64,000 nt of DNA from Mucilaginibacter robiniae (GTDB lineage: Bacteria > Bacteroidota > Bacteroidia > Sphingobacteriales > Sphingobacteriaceae). Positions 26,401 to 35,300 of this stretch are shown piece after piece. The stretch is from assembly GCF_012849215.1 (NCBI RefSeq), contig NZ_CP051682.1, forward strand, positions 3,782,001 to 3,846,000, in the 5' to 3' direction. Made by a program: the position numbers and the translations under genes. The notes beneath the pieces are model-generated. The model ran no database searches and had not been told where the DNA came from. It saw nothing but the letters and a program-made list of their open reading frames with translations. The first letter of the stretch is position 1; every line of letters begins with the position of its first letter.

Positions 26401-27468
26401 TTAAACTTTATAGTTCCAGCCATGAGTGTCAGATACACGGCCGTAACGAATATCGTTCAGAGTTTGGAATAATTTGTTGGAGAATTCACGTGTGGCAGGA
26501 TCGCTCAACTTGTAATCCTCACCCTGGTAATTGATAGTACCTATTGGCGCAATTGTAGCTGCTGTACCGGCACCAAAGGCATCCGTTAGTTTACCGCTTT
26601 TAGCACCTTCTACTAATTCGCTGATGGCTACACGACGTTCCTCAACGGGTATTCCCATATCATGAGCTAGTGCAAGTACTGTATCGCGCGTTACACCATC
26701 CAAAATCGTATCGCGGGTAGATGGAGTGATCAGTTTACCATCAATCATGAACATAACGTTAGCTGCGCCCATTTCTTCAGCATATAGGTGTTCTTTAGCG
26801 TCGGTCCAGATCATTTGGTCAAACCCTTCTTCAATAGCTTTACGGGTAGGCAGCATGGCGCCTGCATAGTTGCCTGCTGCTTTGGCATAACCAAAGCCAC
26901 CTTCGGCAGCACGGGTGTACTGAGTTTCAAATTTTACGCGCAAAGGCTTGGTAAAATATGGGCCAACCGGACAGGTAAGCACCACAAATTTATAGGTTTT
27001 AGAAGCTACTACGCCCAGGTATGGGTCGGTAGCAAACATTACCGGACGGATATACAACGAATGGTTATCAGCTGTAGGAATCCAGTCGCGTTCTACATCT
27101 ACTAAGGCTGCAACGCTTTGAATGAACAGATCTTCCGGCATCTCTGGCATGCTCAGGCGCTGGGCTGATTTGTTGAAACGGGCGGCATTTTTATCTGGCC
27201 GAAAAACAGAAACGCTGCCATCCTGTTGTTTATACGCTTTTAAGCCTTCAAAAAAAGCCTGTCCGTAATGCAAGGCCGAAATAGAAGGCAATAAGCTGAG
27301 TTCGCCATAAGGTAAAATCTGGAAATTTTTCCATTCACCGTCGGCATAATCAGCTACCAGCATGTGGTCTGTAAATGTATGGCCAAACTGTAACTGGTTA
27401 AAGTCGGTTTCAGCAAGACGTGAATGTGCGGTGCGGGTTATTTTAAGGTCAAGCGTTTCAGTAATCAT
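26401..27468 (-). CDS. ilvE: Branched-chain amino acid aminotransferase
   Basis: PLP fold-type IV transaminase for the last step of leucine, isoleucine and valine synthesis (or first step of breakdown). It is 355 residues long, the length of the eukaryotic-like group II enzymes rather than E. coli IlvE (309). The PLP lysine is K196 in YAKAAGNYAGA; other family blocks are ALHYGQAFFEGLKAY (65-79), YIRPVMFAT and EEMGAANVMF. No ilv or leu gene is adjacent, so this gene is separate from the pathway operon. It is bounded by its own terminator and a divergent small secreted protein gene. Confidence 0.94.
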   Translation of the reverse strand: MITETLDLKITRTAHSRLAETDFNQLQFGHTFTDHMLVADYADGEWKNFQILPYGELSLLPSISALHYGQAFFEGLKAYKQQDGSVSVFRPDKNAARFNKSAQRLSMPEMPEDLFIQSVAALVDVERDWIPTADNHSLYIRPVMFATDPYLGVVASKTYKFVVLTCPVGPYFTKPLRVKFETQYTRAAEGGFGYAKAAGNYAGAMLPTRKAIEEGFDQMIWTDAKEHLYAEEMGAANVMFMIDGKLITPSTRDTILDGVTRDTVLALAHDMGIPVEERRVAISELVEGAKSGKLTDAFGAGTAATIAPIGTINYQGEDYKLSDPATREFSNKLFQTLNDIRYGRVSDTHGWNYKV

Positions 27469-27557
27469 GGCTCGATTAGTTTAATATAGTGTACTGTGCC
27501 AAGTTAATATTTTTTAAAGTAAACTCGTAAATTCAATAGTATAAACCTGTTAAAACC

Positions 27558-27959
27558 ATGAAAACACTACTTTATGTATTATTGCCGATCCTGTTTTTAA
27601 GCACTAAAGTTTCAGCACAAAGTCCAACTACGTTTAACCATATTCCAGGCAATATGCGCGAATGCGACAATCGTTATTATTTATCTGCTGCGGGTAAAAG
27701 CCGCGGGCAAATGATTTGGATTGATAATTTTGATAAAGGCGTATTGACGATAAACGGGCATCAGGAAAAATTAAAATCACTGAAATTCCCTGATCGTAGA
27801 AAGTATGGCTTTTTTAACAAGAACTACACTGTCAGCATCCGCATTACCTCTCAAACCAATACTACCGGGCGCACTTACACCGCTAAAGGTGTATTTACTG
27901 TACTGCGCGGATCACGGGTGATATTTAGCCGTAATATAATAGCCGCCGGAGGTTGTTAG
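27558..27959 (+). CDS. Small secreted protein of unknown function
   Basis: A 133-residue protein not recognised. It has a clean signal peptide (MKTLLYVLLPILFL, cleavage after SAQ near residue 21). The mature part is basic and rich in beta-forming stretches (GVLTINGHQEKLKSLKF, YTVSIRITSQ, YTAKGVFTVLRGS). Two cysteines, one in RECDNR near residue 36 and one as the last residue (GGC), could form a disulfide closing the domain. It sits divergent from ilvE and 77 bases before uspA. The 15 bases ahead of the start (ATAAACCTGTTAAAA) recur almost unchanged before uspA. Confidence 0.65.
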   Translation: MKTLLYVLLPILFLSTKVSAQSPTTFNHIPGNMRECDNRYYLSAAGKSRGQMIWIDNFDKGVLTINGHQEKLKSLKFPDRRKYGFFNKNYTVSIRITSQTNTTGRTYTAKGVFTVLRGSRVIFSRNIIAAGGC

Positions 27960-27998
27960 TAGATAACGTAAACAGTCAGAAAAAACAATTTATATGTC

Positions 27999-28020
27999 TG
28001 CTGTTATATTTAATACAGCA
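27999..28020 (+). promoter_or_regulatory. Candidate uspA promoter inside an inverted repeat
   Basis: TGCTGT (27999-28004) and ACAGCA (28015-28020) flank TATATTTA, a 7/8 match to the -7 consensus TAnnTTTG. A regulator bound to the repeat would block the promoter. No convincing -33 TTG is visible. Confidence 0.35.
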
Positions 28021-28036
28021 ATAAACCTGGTAAAAA

Positions 28037-28522
28037 ATGGAAATTTCAAAAATAATAATCGGCATTGATAATAGTAAATACGCTGAACATGCTGCGGCTT
28101 ACGGCTTTGATCTGGCTCGTAAAATTGGTGCTGCAGTGGGTTTAGTAAACATTATTGAGCCTGTACCATCTACTATTACACCGGCAACCGATACTACCTT
28201 AGGGATGCCATTTGAAGGAACGCCCAATTTAGTATATAATGATATAATGGATGCACAAAATGAAGCATCTTCTACGATTGTTAAAAGTACTGTTGATAAA
28301 TACGGGCAAGGTTTAAATGTATCTTATTTTAATGAGTACGGTTCCAGTTCGGATGGTATTTTGAGCTGTGCTGCGCAGTTTGGGGCGAGCCTGATAGTAG
28401 TAGGTACACATCACCGCAGTGGACTAGATCGTTTGCTGATGGGCAGCGTGGCAGAATCTATTATCCGCAATGCCGATATCCCGGTGCTGGTAGTACCTTT
28501 GCCCGAAGAAAATAAAAGTTAA
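28037..28522 (+). CDS. Universal stress protein, UspA family
   Basis: A 161-residue single-domain Usp protein with an alpha/beta Rossmann-like fold. The N-terminal IIIGIDNSKYAEHAAAYG and the C-terminal ATP-binding motif G-2x-G-9x-G-S are seen as GTHHRSGLDRLLMGSVAES (near 127-145), so this belongs to the ATP-binding class. Such proteins are induced by starvation and oxidative stress; the specific role is unknown. The leader ATAAACCTGGTAAAA just before the ATG resembles that of the preceding gene. Confidence 0.92.
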   Translation: MEISKIIIGIDNSKYAEHAAAYGFDLARKIGAAVGLVNIIEPVPSTITPATDTTLGMPFEGTPNLVYNDIMDAQNEASSTIVKSTVDKYGQGLNVSYFNEYGSSSDGILSCAAQFGASLIVVGTHHRSGLDRLLMGSVAESIIRNADIPVLVVPLPEENKS

Positions 28523-28536
28523 TAAATGAGTAAGGC

Positions 28537-28601
28537 AGAATGGTTGAATAAAGCCGAATAAACCAACACGGTTATTTCATTTGGCTTTATTCAACCATTC
28601 T
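28537..28601. terminator. Shared terminator between uspA and the serB fusion
   Basis: A perfect 19-bp inverted repeat (28537-28555 with 28583-28601, core GGTTGAATAAAGCC) whose 27-base interior forms a smaller hairpin (AATAAACC with GGTTATT). It ends two bases before the stop codon of the convergent gene. Confidence 0.85.
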
Positions 28602-28603
28602 TA

Positions 28604-29896
28604 TTAGTACAGCAACCTAAACTTGATAGTATTCGGAATGGCTTTCAGCTCGTTGAGCACCTGCTCATCATAACCGGCATTTACGTCGGTAATCACATAA
28701 CCAATCTGTGAATTAGTAACCAGAAACTCACCTACTATATTCATGTTGTGCCTGGCAAATACTTCATTAATTTGCGCCAAAATACCCGGTATGTTTTTAT
28801 GAATATGAATTAAGCGGTGTGCGTTGTTTACACGTGGTGGCTGCAAATCCGGAAAGTTGCAGCTGGTGTGTGTTTTACCCTCATTCATGAACGCGATCAC
28901 CCGCTTTGGAATAAAATCAGTATTATGCGGGTTGTGCTTAGGGTCGTCAAAAATGATAATGCCCATATCACAAGCTGTTTCTATAACTCGGCGGTTACTT
29001 ACCTTTCCGAAACAGCCAATTACTTTAAGCCGGCCAGCGTTTTCCAGTTGTTCGGGCGTGGGTTGATGTTCTTCATCGCACAGCAGTACACCGGCCTCCT
29101 GTAAGTATTCTTCTTTAATTTCCTGATGATGCCTGATGTTATAACCCTCTTTTTGCATCTGTGCCAAAGCATCTTCTTCAACCTGGCCTACCACCAAACA
29201 CTTGATGCGGTTTTTAGGGTAGGAGATAGCCCGTGGCAAACGGTTGATGTAAAGAAATTCATCTAAGCTGGGTGTTACGTAGTCAGCTTTCTCGACTACT
29301 GATTTTCGCTCAATATTCTCCGTGAAAGCAAAGAACTTTTTAATCAGGCCAGATTCTTTCAACTGAAAGTCTGAGTAGCCATCACCAATGCCGTAAATAT
29401 CGCCTTGCAGATTAAGCTCCTTCAGTAGTTTTACCTTGCCACCTTCCTGCGAAAGTGGATTGCTACGGTCATAGCCTATAATGTTTCCCTGCTCATCAAA
29501 CAAAAAGGTATTGGCATAAATATTTTCTTTTTTGATGTGGTATTCGGTTACCACCGGAATAATAAACTCCTTAAATCCGCCCGAAACAATCAGTACCTCA
29601 TCGGTATGTTCTTTAAAAAAGATGTTATTTCGTGAAAAAGAGGGTGATACTTTTTTGCGCAGATGTTTTACCAGCAGGTGCAAATGCTCACGGTTGGCCT
29701 GCAAAAGCTTAACACGGTTTTCCAAGCTGTCAGCAAATGATAAGCGGCCTTCCATTGAGGCATTGGTGTAAGCTTCAATTTGCTGGTAAATATGTTCCCG
29801 GTCGGGATGGTCTTGCAGAGAGATACGGGCCAGTTCATCCAGCGCCTCTACCTGCGTAAACGTACTATCAAAATCAATAATGTAATATTGCCCCAT
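28604..29896 (-). CDS. serB: Phosphoserine phosphatase fused to a shortened phosphoglycerate dehydrogenase-like region and ACT domain
   Basis: A 430-residue protein starting at ATG 29896; the longer frame would need a TTG. Residues 1-210 are a HAD phosphatase: nucleophile DFDST (8-12), VSGGFKEF and GDGYSDFQL, the usual phosphoserine phosphatase set, making serine from phosphoserine. Residues about 215-330 align by eye with the N-terminal substrate-binding lobe of SerA (QLENAGRLKVIGCFGKVSNRRV), but the whole NAD-binding Rossmann domain is missing. The NFPDLQPP linker leads into a C-terminal ACT domain (about 350-430, RLIHIHKNIPGILAQINEVF), which in SerA binds serine. I infer a serine-sensing phosphatase. 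No frameshift is visible, so the shortening looks ancestral. Confidence 0.8.
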   Translation of the reverse strand: MGQYYIIDFDSTFTQVEALDELARISLQDHPDREHIYQQIEAYTNASMEGRLSFADSLENRVKLLQANREHLHLLVKHLRKKVSPSFSRNNIFFKEHTDEVLIVSGGFKEFIIPVVTEYHIKKENIYANTFLFDEQGNIIGYDRSNPLSQEGGKVKLLKELNLQGDIYGIGDGYSDFQLKESGLIKKFFAFTENIERKSVVEKADYVTPSLDEFLYINRLPRAISYPKNRIKCLVVGQVEEDALAQMQKEGYNIRHHQEIKEEYLQEAGVLLCDEEHQPTPEQLENAGRLKVIGCFGKVSNRRVIETACDMGIIIFDDPKHNPHNTDFIPKRVIAFMNEGKTHTSCNFPDLQPPRVNNAHRLIHIHKNIPGILAQINEVFARHNMNIVGEFLVTNSQIGYVITDVNAGYDEQVLNELKAIPNTIKFRLLY

Positions 29897-30003
29897 GATG
29901 GGGGGTAAAGATAATGGATTAGAACCAAGGGCCAATATTTTATTAATATGACCTGTTCTGGCATCAAGTAAATCCTTCAGTAAATAAATAATGTGGATTG
30001 CTA

Positions 30004-30978
30004 TTAACTGGCTTTATTCAGCCTAATACATATTTCCCGCACAGTTTCCCAAATAGGTTTGTAGTTAAAACCAATCGCTGTCTTCAATTTCGAATTATCG
30101 TAGTTTTGGGTTTCGGTAGCTGATTGTGCAGCTATCTTGTCAATAGCGGGATCTTTGCCAGTAATACCGGCTAAAGTGGCAGCAGTTCGCCAAGCAATCT
30201 CCATCATCCAGGGCTTGGCTTGCCGGGTGGGGGCTTTCACGTTTAAAAAGTTGGCTGCGGTGGTAATTAAATCTTTATAGTTCCAGTTTTCGGCATTGAC
30301 AATAAAGCGTTCGGCTGTAATATCGCTGTCCATCAGCATAATCATTACGCGGGCAACATCCTCTACATCTACAAAACCGCAAGTGCCAGTAGTATAAAAA
30401 TTCATGCCTTGACGTACGGTTTCAAATATTTTACCGCTGCCATCCACACCCGCGCTGGCTCCAATAATTACCGACGGATTTACAATGACAGCATCCAACC
30501 CTTCAGCAATGCCGCGCCAAACTTCCATTTCGCTCTCCAGCTTTGAGATAGAATAAATGTTATTGGCCGGCGTTTCTTCCAGATGGTGCTTTTCATTAAT
30601 TAATTCATCAGGCTTGCCACGGCCAATGGCAGCTATTGAGCTCACGTGCACCAGGCGGGCACCATATTGCAAACACAAGTTCACTACATTGGCTGTGCCT
30701 GCAACATTGGTTTTAATCATGGGTTCTTTATCAGCCTGCTTAAAAGATACCCAGGCCGCACAATGATATACTTGAGTAATGCCAGTAAAAGCATCTTCCA
30801 GCGCATTGTCATCCAATATGTCGGCTTCGCGCCACTCTATGAGATGCTGATAAGGTTTTAATTCATCCGGAATTACAGAAGTAGCTCGTTTAATGCAACG
30901 GAAATGCAGATTTTGCTCAGCTAGTTGCCGGGCCAGTATCATGCCTAAAAAGCCTGTTGCACCGGTAACCAGAATCAT
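30004..30978 (-). CDS. NAD(P)-dependent epimerase/dehydratase-type reductase (extended SDR)
   Basis: 324 residues. The nucleotide-binding motif GATGFLG is at 6-12, followed by VYHCAAWVSF, VHVSSIAAIG and the YSISK active-site pair (YxxxK near 145-149). The layout resembles dihydroflavonol reductase-like and UDP-sugar-modifying SDRs of Bacteroidota. The substrate cannot be named. It is upstream of serB on the same strand (107-base gap) and divergent from the arginase-like gene (77-base gap). Confidence 0.85.
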   Translation of the reverse strand: MILVTGATGFLGMILARQLAEQNLHFRCIKRATSVIPDELKPYQHLIEWREADILDDNALEDAFTGITQVYHCAAWVSFKQADKEPMIKTNVAGTANVVNLCLQYGARLVHVSSIAAIGRGKPDELINEKHHLEETPANNIYSISKLESEMEVWRGIAEGLDAVIVNPSVIIGASAGVDGSGKIFETVRQGMNFYTTGTCGFVDVEDVARVMIMLMDSDITAERFIVNAENWNYKDLITTAANFLNVKAPTRQAKPWMMEIAWRTAATLAGITGKDPAIDKIAAQSATETQNYDNSKLKTAIGFNYKPIWETVREICIRLNKAS

Positions 30979-31055
30979 GTAAAAAGACGAGTTTGATAAA
31001 AACAGCGCAATTTAATTTAAAATAATGGATATTTGAATTTTTGTAAATACGAACC

Positions 31056-32243
31056 ATGTCGTTATCGGATTTTTTTACCCCTGTTGATGTAACCCGAATT
31101 ATACCCGGCCAAGGCTATAACCCTAACCAAATGGGTAGTAAACTGGAGGTGTATGTTTATGAGTTTCCTGACTTAGAAGAGCAAAAGCCCGATGTGGTCA
31201 TTATCGGTGTGCAGGATGATCGTAACGCTACGGGTAACACGGGCTGTGCCTTAGGCCCTGATTATATACGCGAAAAGTTATACCGGCTTTACCAGGGTAG
31301 TTACGATACCAAAATTTATGATTTGGGCAACATACGACAGGGTGCTTCGGTAAGTGATACTTACTTTGCCTTGAAAACGGCAGTATCTACTTTAATTAAG
31401 CTGGATATTGTACCAGTCATTATAGGCGGCGGGCAGGATTTAACTTACGCCCAGTACCTAGCCTATGAAGACATGGAGCAACGGGTTGATTTGGTGGTGG
31501 TAGATTCACGCTTTGACCTGGATGAAGTAGCCGACATGGAAGAAACCGATGCCACTACTTCAGCATCTTATCTGAATAAAATCTTTCTGTACGAGCCTAA
31601 CTACTTATTCAACTTCAGTAACTTGGGTTACCAAACTTACTTTGTGAGCCAGGAAAGCCTGCGGGTAATGGATACTTTGTTTTTTGATGTACACCGTTTG
31701 GGTGAACTAACCGGACATATCAATGTAACGGAACCTATAATCCGCAATGCTAGCATGCTGAGCTTTGATATTGGCGCTATCCGTTCATCAGATGCAGCAG
31801 GGAATGCCAATGCTACGCCCAATGGCTTTTATGGGGAAGAAGCCTGTCAGATCTGTCGTTATGCGGGCTTTAATGATAAGCTAAGCTCTATCGGCTTTTA
31901 TGAGTTTAACCCAGCTTATGATAGTAACGGACAAACCGCCATGCTGGTAGCCGAAATGATATGGTATTTCATAGATGGTTTTTATAACCGGAAACAGGAT
32001 TTTCCACTACAGCCTAAATCGCAATATCTGGTTTATAAAACCACTTTAAAGCACGATGAGCATGAAATTGTATTCGTGAAAAGTAAAAAATCAGATCGTT
32101 GGTGGATGCAGGTGCCTTACCCAACCGGCGGCTCCATGAACGAGCGATACCACCTGGTACCTTGCCGGTATGAAGATTACACTACGGCAGTATCAGGCGA
32201 AATGCCCGACTTGTGGTGGCGTACCTACCAAAAACTGGTTTAA
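31056..32243 (+). CDS. Arginase/formimidoylglutamase-fold protein with substituted metal ligands
   Basis: 395 residues; the ureohydrolase fold is recognisable from VVIIGVQDDRNATGN (47-61), a CALGPDYIREKLY segment, and three metal blocks in the right order. In active enzymes these read GGDHS, DAHxD and SxDxD. Here they read GGGQD (124-128), DSRFD (150-154) and SFDIG (236-240), so by eye three of the six manganese ligands (His to Gln127, His to Arg152, Asp to Gly240) are lost. Databases often label this Bacteroidota family formimidoylglutamase; that reaction is doubtful for this protein. A regulatory, binding or differently metallated role is possible. A hairpin with a T tract follows the stop. 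Confidence 0.75.
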   Translation: MSLSDFFTPVDVTRIIPGQGYNPNQMGSKLEVYVYEFPDLEEQKPDVVIIGVQDDRNATGNTGCALGPDYIREKLYRLYQGSYDTKIYDLGNIRQGASVSDTYFALKTAVSTLIKLDIVPVIIGGGQDLTYAQYLAYEDMEQRVDLVVVDSRFDLDEVADMEETDATTSASYLNKIFLYEPNYLFNFSNLGYQTYFVSQESLRVMDTLFFDVHRLGELTGHINVTEPIIRNASMLSFDIGAIRSSDAAGNANATPNGFYGEEACQICRYAGFNDKLSSIGFYEFNPAYDSNGQTAMLVAEMIWYFIDGFYNRKQDFPLQPKSQYLVYKTTLKHDEHEIVFVKSKKSDRWWMQVPYPTGGSMNERYHLVPCRYEDYTTAVSGEMPDLWWRTYQKLV

Positions 32244-32305
32244 TCATGCTTACAATACAGTAAATATCGTGTTACATTTACACGATGCTGGTGTTAAATA
32301 AAGCA

Positions 32306-32356
32306 GGGTATAATTTTTACGCTATTTTTAGAATAGTAAAAATTATACCCTTTTTT
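32306..32356 (+). terminator. Terminator/attenuator hairpin abutting the S41 protease start codon
   Basis: A perfect 15-bp inverted repeat, GGGTATAATTTTTAC (32306-32320) with its complement at 32336-32350, then TTTTTT directly before C-ATG (ATG at 32358). It has the form of a terminator for the arginase-like gene, yet it leaves no separate leader for the protease gene, so it may act as an attenuator or as a translation-blocking structure. Confidence 0.7.
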
Positions 32357-32357
32357 C

Positions 32358-35300
32358 ATGAAGAAACTATTACTAAGCTTAATGTTGCTGGCAGGTTCAT
32401 CGGCTCGGCTGTTGGCCCAGGACCATTTGTTATGGATGCAGCAGCCTGCATTATCACCTGATGGTAAATGGATTGCTTTTGAGTACAAAGGCAATATATT
32501 CAAAGTGGCCTCTGCAGGTGGTACAGCTACGCCGTTAACCATTAACAGCGCCTACAATGGCTATCCAATATGGAGCCATGATAGCAAAACGCTGGCCTTT
32601 GCTTCCGATCGTTATGGCAACTTTGATGTATATACCATGCCAGCTGATGGTGGTACGGCAACACGCCTTACTTACAGTTCAGATAAAGACATCCCTTATG
32701 ATTTTTCGGCAGATAATCAGAAAGTATATTTCGGTACTGATCGTCATGATATTTACACTTCGGTACGTTTTCCGGGCAATGCTTACTTTAATAAGCTGTA
32801 TGTAGTACCAGTAAAAGGCGGTCGGTGCTTTATGGTTAACTCGGCAGGTACCGAATACGTGCATTTTAACAAAGCCGGTGATAAGTTTATTTATCAAGAT
32901 CGTAAAGGTTATGAAGACCCTTGGCGTAAACATCATACCTCGGCTGTTACGCGCGATATCTGGGTGTATGATATGCCCAAAAAGACCTACACTAAATTAT
33001 CAACCTACGTAGGGGAAGACCGTGAACCGGTTTGGGGTGAAGGTGATGCTTTTTACTACCTGAGCGAACGTAATGGTAACCAAAACTTGTATCGTGCTTC
33101 TTTAAGTGATGTAAATGCCATTACTCAGCTTACTACTTTCGCTAAAGATCCGGTTCGTAACTTATCACGTTCAGATAATGGAACGCTGGCTTTTACCCAA
33201 TGTGGCGAGTTATATACCATGAAAGATGGTCAGCAGCCACAAAAAGTAAACATTGGCTTGAGTGCTGATTTTAACGGCGATCAAGTACAGAACATGCCAG
33301 TTAGGGGAGATGCTACTGAAATTGCCGTATCACCTAATGGTAAAGAAGTAGCTTTTATATATCGTGGCGAAATATTTGTAACCTCGGCCGAAGGTAATTT
33401 AACCAAGCGAATTACTAATACGCCATACCAAGAGCGCATGATTCAGTTTAGTCCTGATGGTCGCAGCTTGTTGTATTCGGTAGAAAATGCGCAATCATGG
33501 GATATTTATAAAACAAGCATTGCTAACCGTAATGAGCCGTATTTCTTTGCGGCTACTACATTAAACACCGAGCCGGTAGTAGCTACTAATAAAGACGAGT
33601 TTCAAGGTATGTACTCGCCCGATGGTAAAAAAGTAGCTTACCTGGAAGAGCGTAATGTTGTTAAGGTAATTGACTTAGCCACGAAGAAAGCAGTAACGGT
33701 GATACCGGAAGGTATTAACTATTCTTATGCTGACGGTGATCAGTATTTTACCTGGTCGCCAGATAGCCACTATTTACTGGCACAATCCAGCGAAGGCGCT
33801 TACAGCCGTAGCGAAGTTGCTTTAATGAAAGCCGACGGTAATGGTCAACGCATCAACCTAACCGAAAGTGGTTTTAACGACCGTCATCCGCAATGGGGCA
33901 TGAATGGTAAAATGATGTATTGGATGTCGGATAAAGAAGGTATGAAAAACCTGGCTCGGGGTGCACAAACAGATATTTACGCCATGTTTTTTGACCAGGC
34001 CGCCTGGGACAGGTTCCAACTAAGCAAAGAAGATCTGGATATTCGCAAACAGGAAGAAAAGCGCGACTCGATGAGTCGTTCAGCAACATTAACTACGCCA
34101 GCCAATGCCAAAACACCTGCCGGCGTACCTGCTTATGCATTTCAGCCTAACCTGAAAAATTTAGACAACCGTACCGTGCGCATCACCTTGGGGGCAGCTA
34201 GTATTGCCGATAATGTAATGTCTAAAGACGGTGAAAAAATGTACTACCTGGCTAAATATGACAAAGGTTATGATTTGTGGGTAGTAATGCCTCGTACGCA
34301 CGAAATGAAAGTGTTGGCTAACTTGAATGCACCAGGTGGCGGCTTAGAGCTGAGCAATGATGGCAAAGCCTTGTTTGTATTGGCTGGCAGTAACATCATG
34401 AAAGTAAATACTGATGATGGTAAAATAACGCCGGTGCATATCAATAGTACCATGGATTTGGATGCTGCAGGCGAGCGGGCTTACATTTTTGAACATACCT
34501 GGAAACAAGTGCCTAAAAAGTTTTTTGACCCGAACCTGCAAGGTACTGATTGGAACTACTACCATACTACCTATGCTAAGTTCTTGCCGCACATCAATAA
34601 TAACTATGATTTTCAGGTATTACTGAGCGAATTTTTGGGTGAGCTGAACGGTTCGCACACTGGTGGACGTTACTCGCCAGTGTTCCCGAATGCAGATGAA
34701 ACTGGTGCCTTAGGCTTACTGTACGATCAAACCAAAGGTGGCAACGGCTTGGTGGTTGAGGATGTTATTACTGGCGGTCCGTTTGATGTGGCGCGCACCA
34801 AAATGAAAAAAGGTTACGTAATTGACAAAATTGATGGGGTAGCCATTACAGATGATTTTGATTGGGCCAAGCTGTTAAACCACAAAGCGGATAAATATAC
34901 TTTGATCAGTTTTCATGATCCTAAAACAGGTACGCCATACCAGGAAAATGTGAAACCCGTACGCCCACGTTTTGAAAGCAGTGTGTTGATGTATAACCGC
35001 TGGACGCACCTGATGGAGAAAATGGTGGATAGCTTATCGCATGGTGAAATAGGCTATGTGCATGTGCAAAGCATGAACGACCCAAGCTTCCGGGTTACTT
35101 TTGATAAAGTGCTGGGCAGGAATTACGATAAAAAGGCGCTGATTGTAGATACTCGTTTTAATGGCGGGGGCTGGCTGCATGATGAACTAACTACCTTTTT
35201 AGGTGGTAAGTTGTACTTCCAACTGCGTCCGCAAGGGCATAAAACCATTGGTGGCGAATCTTTAAACAAATGGGATAAGCCGAGCTGCGTACTGATGAGC

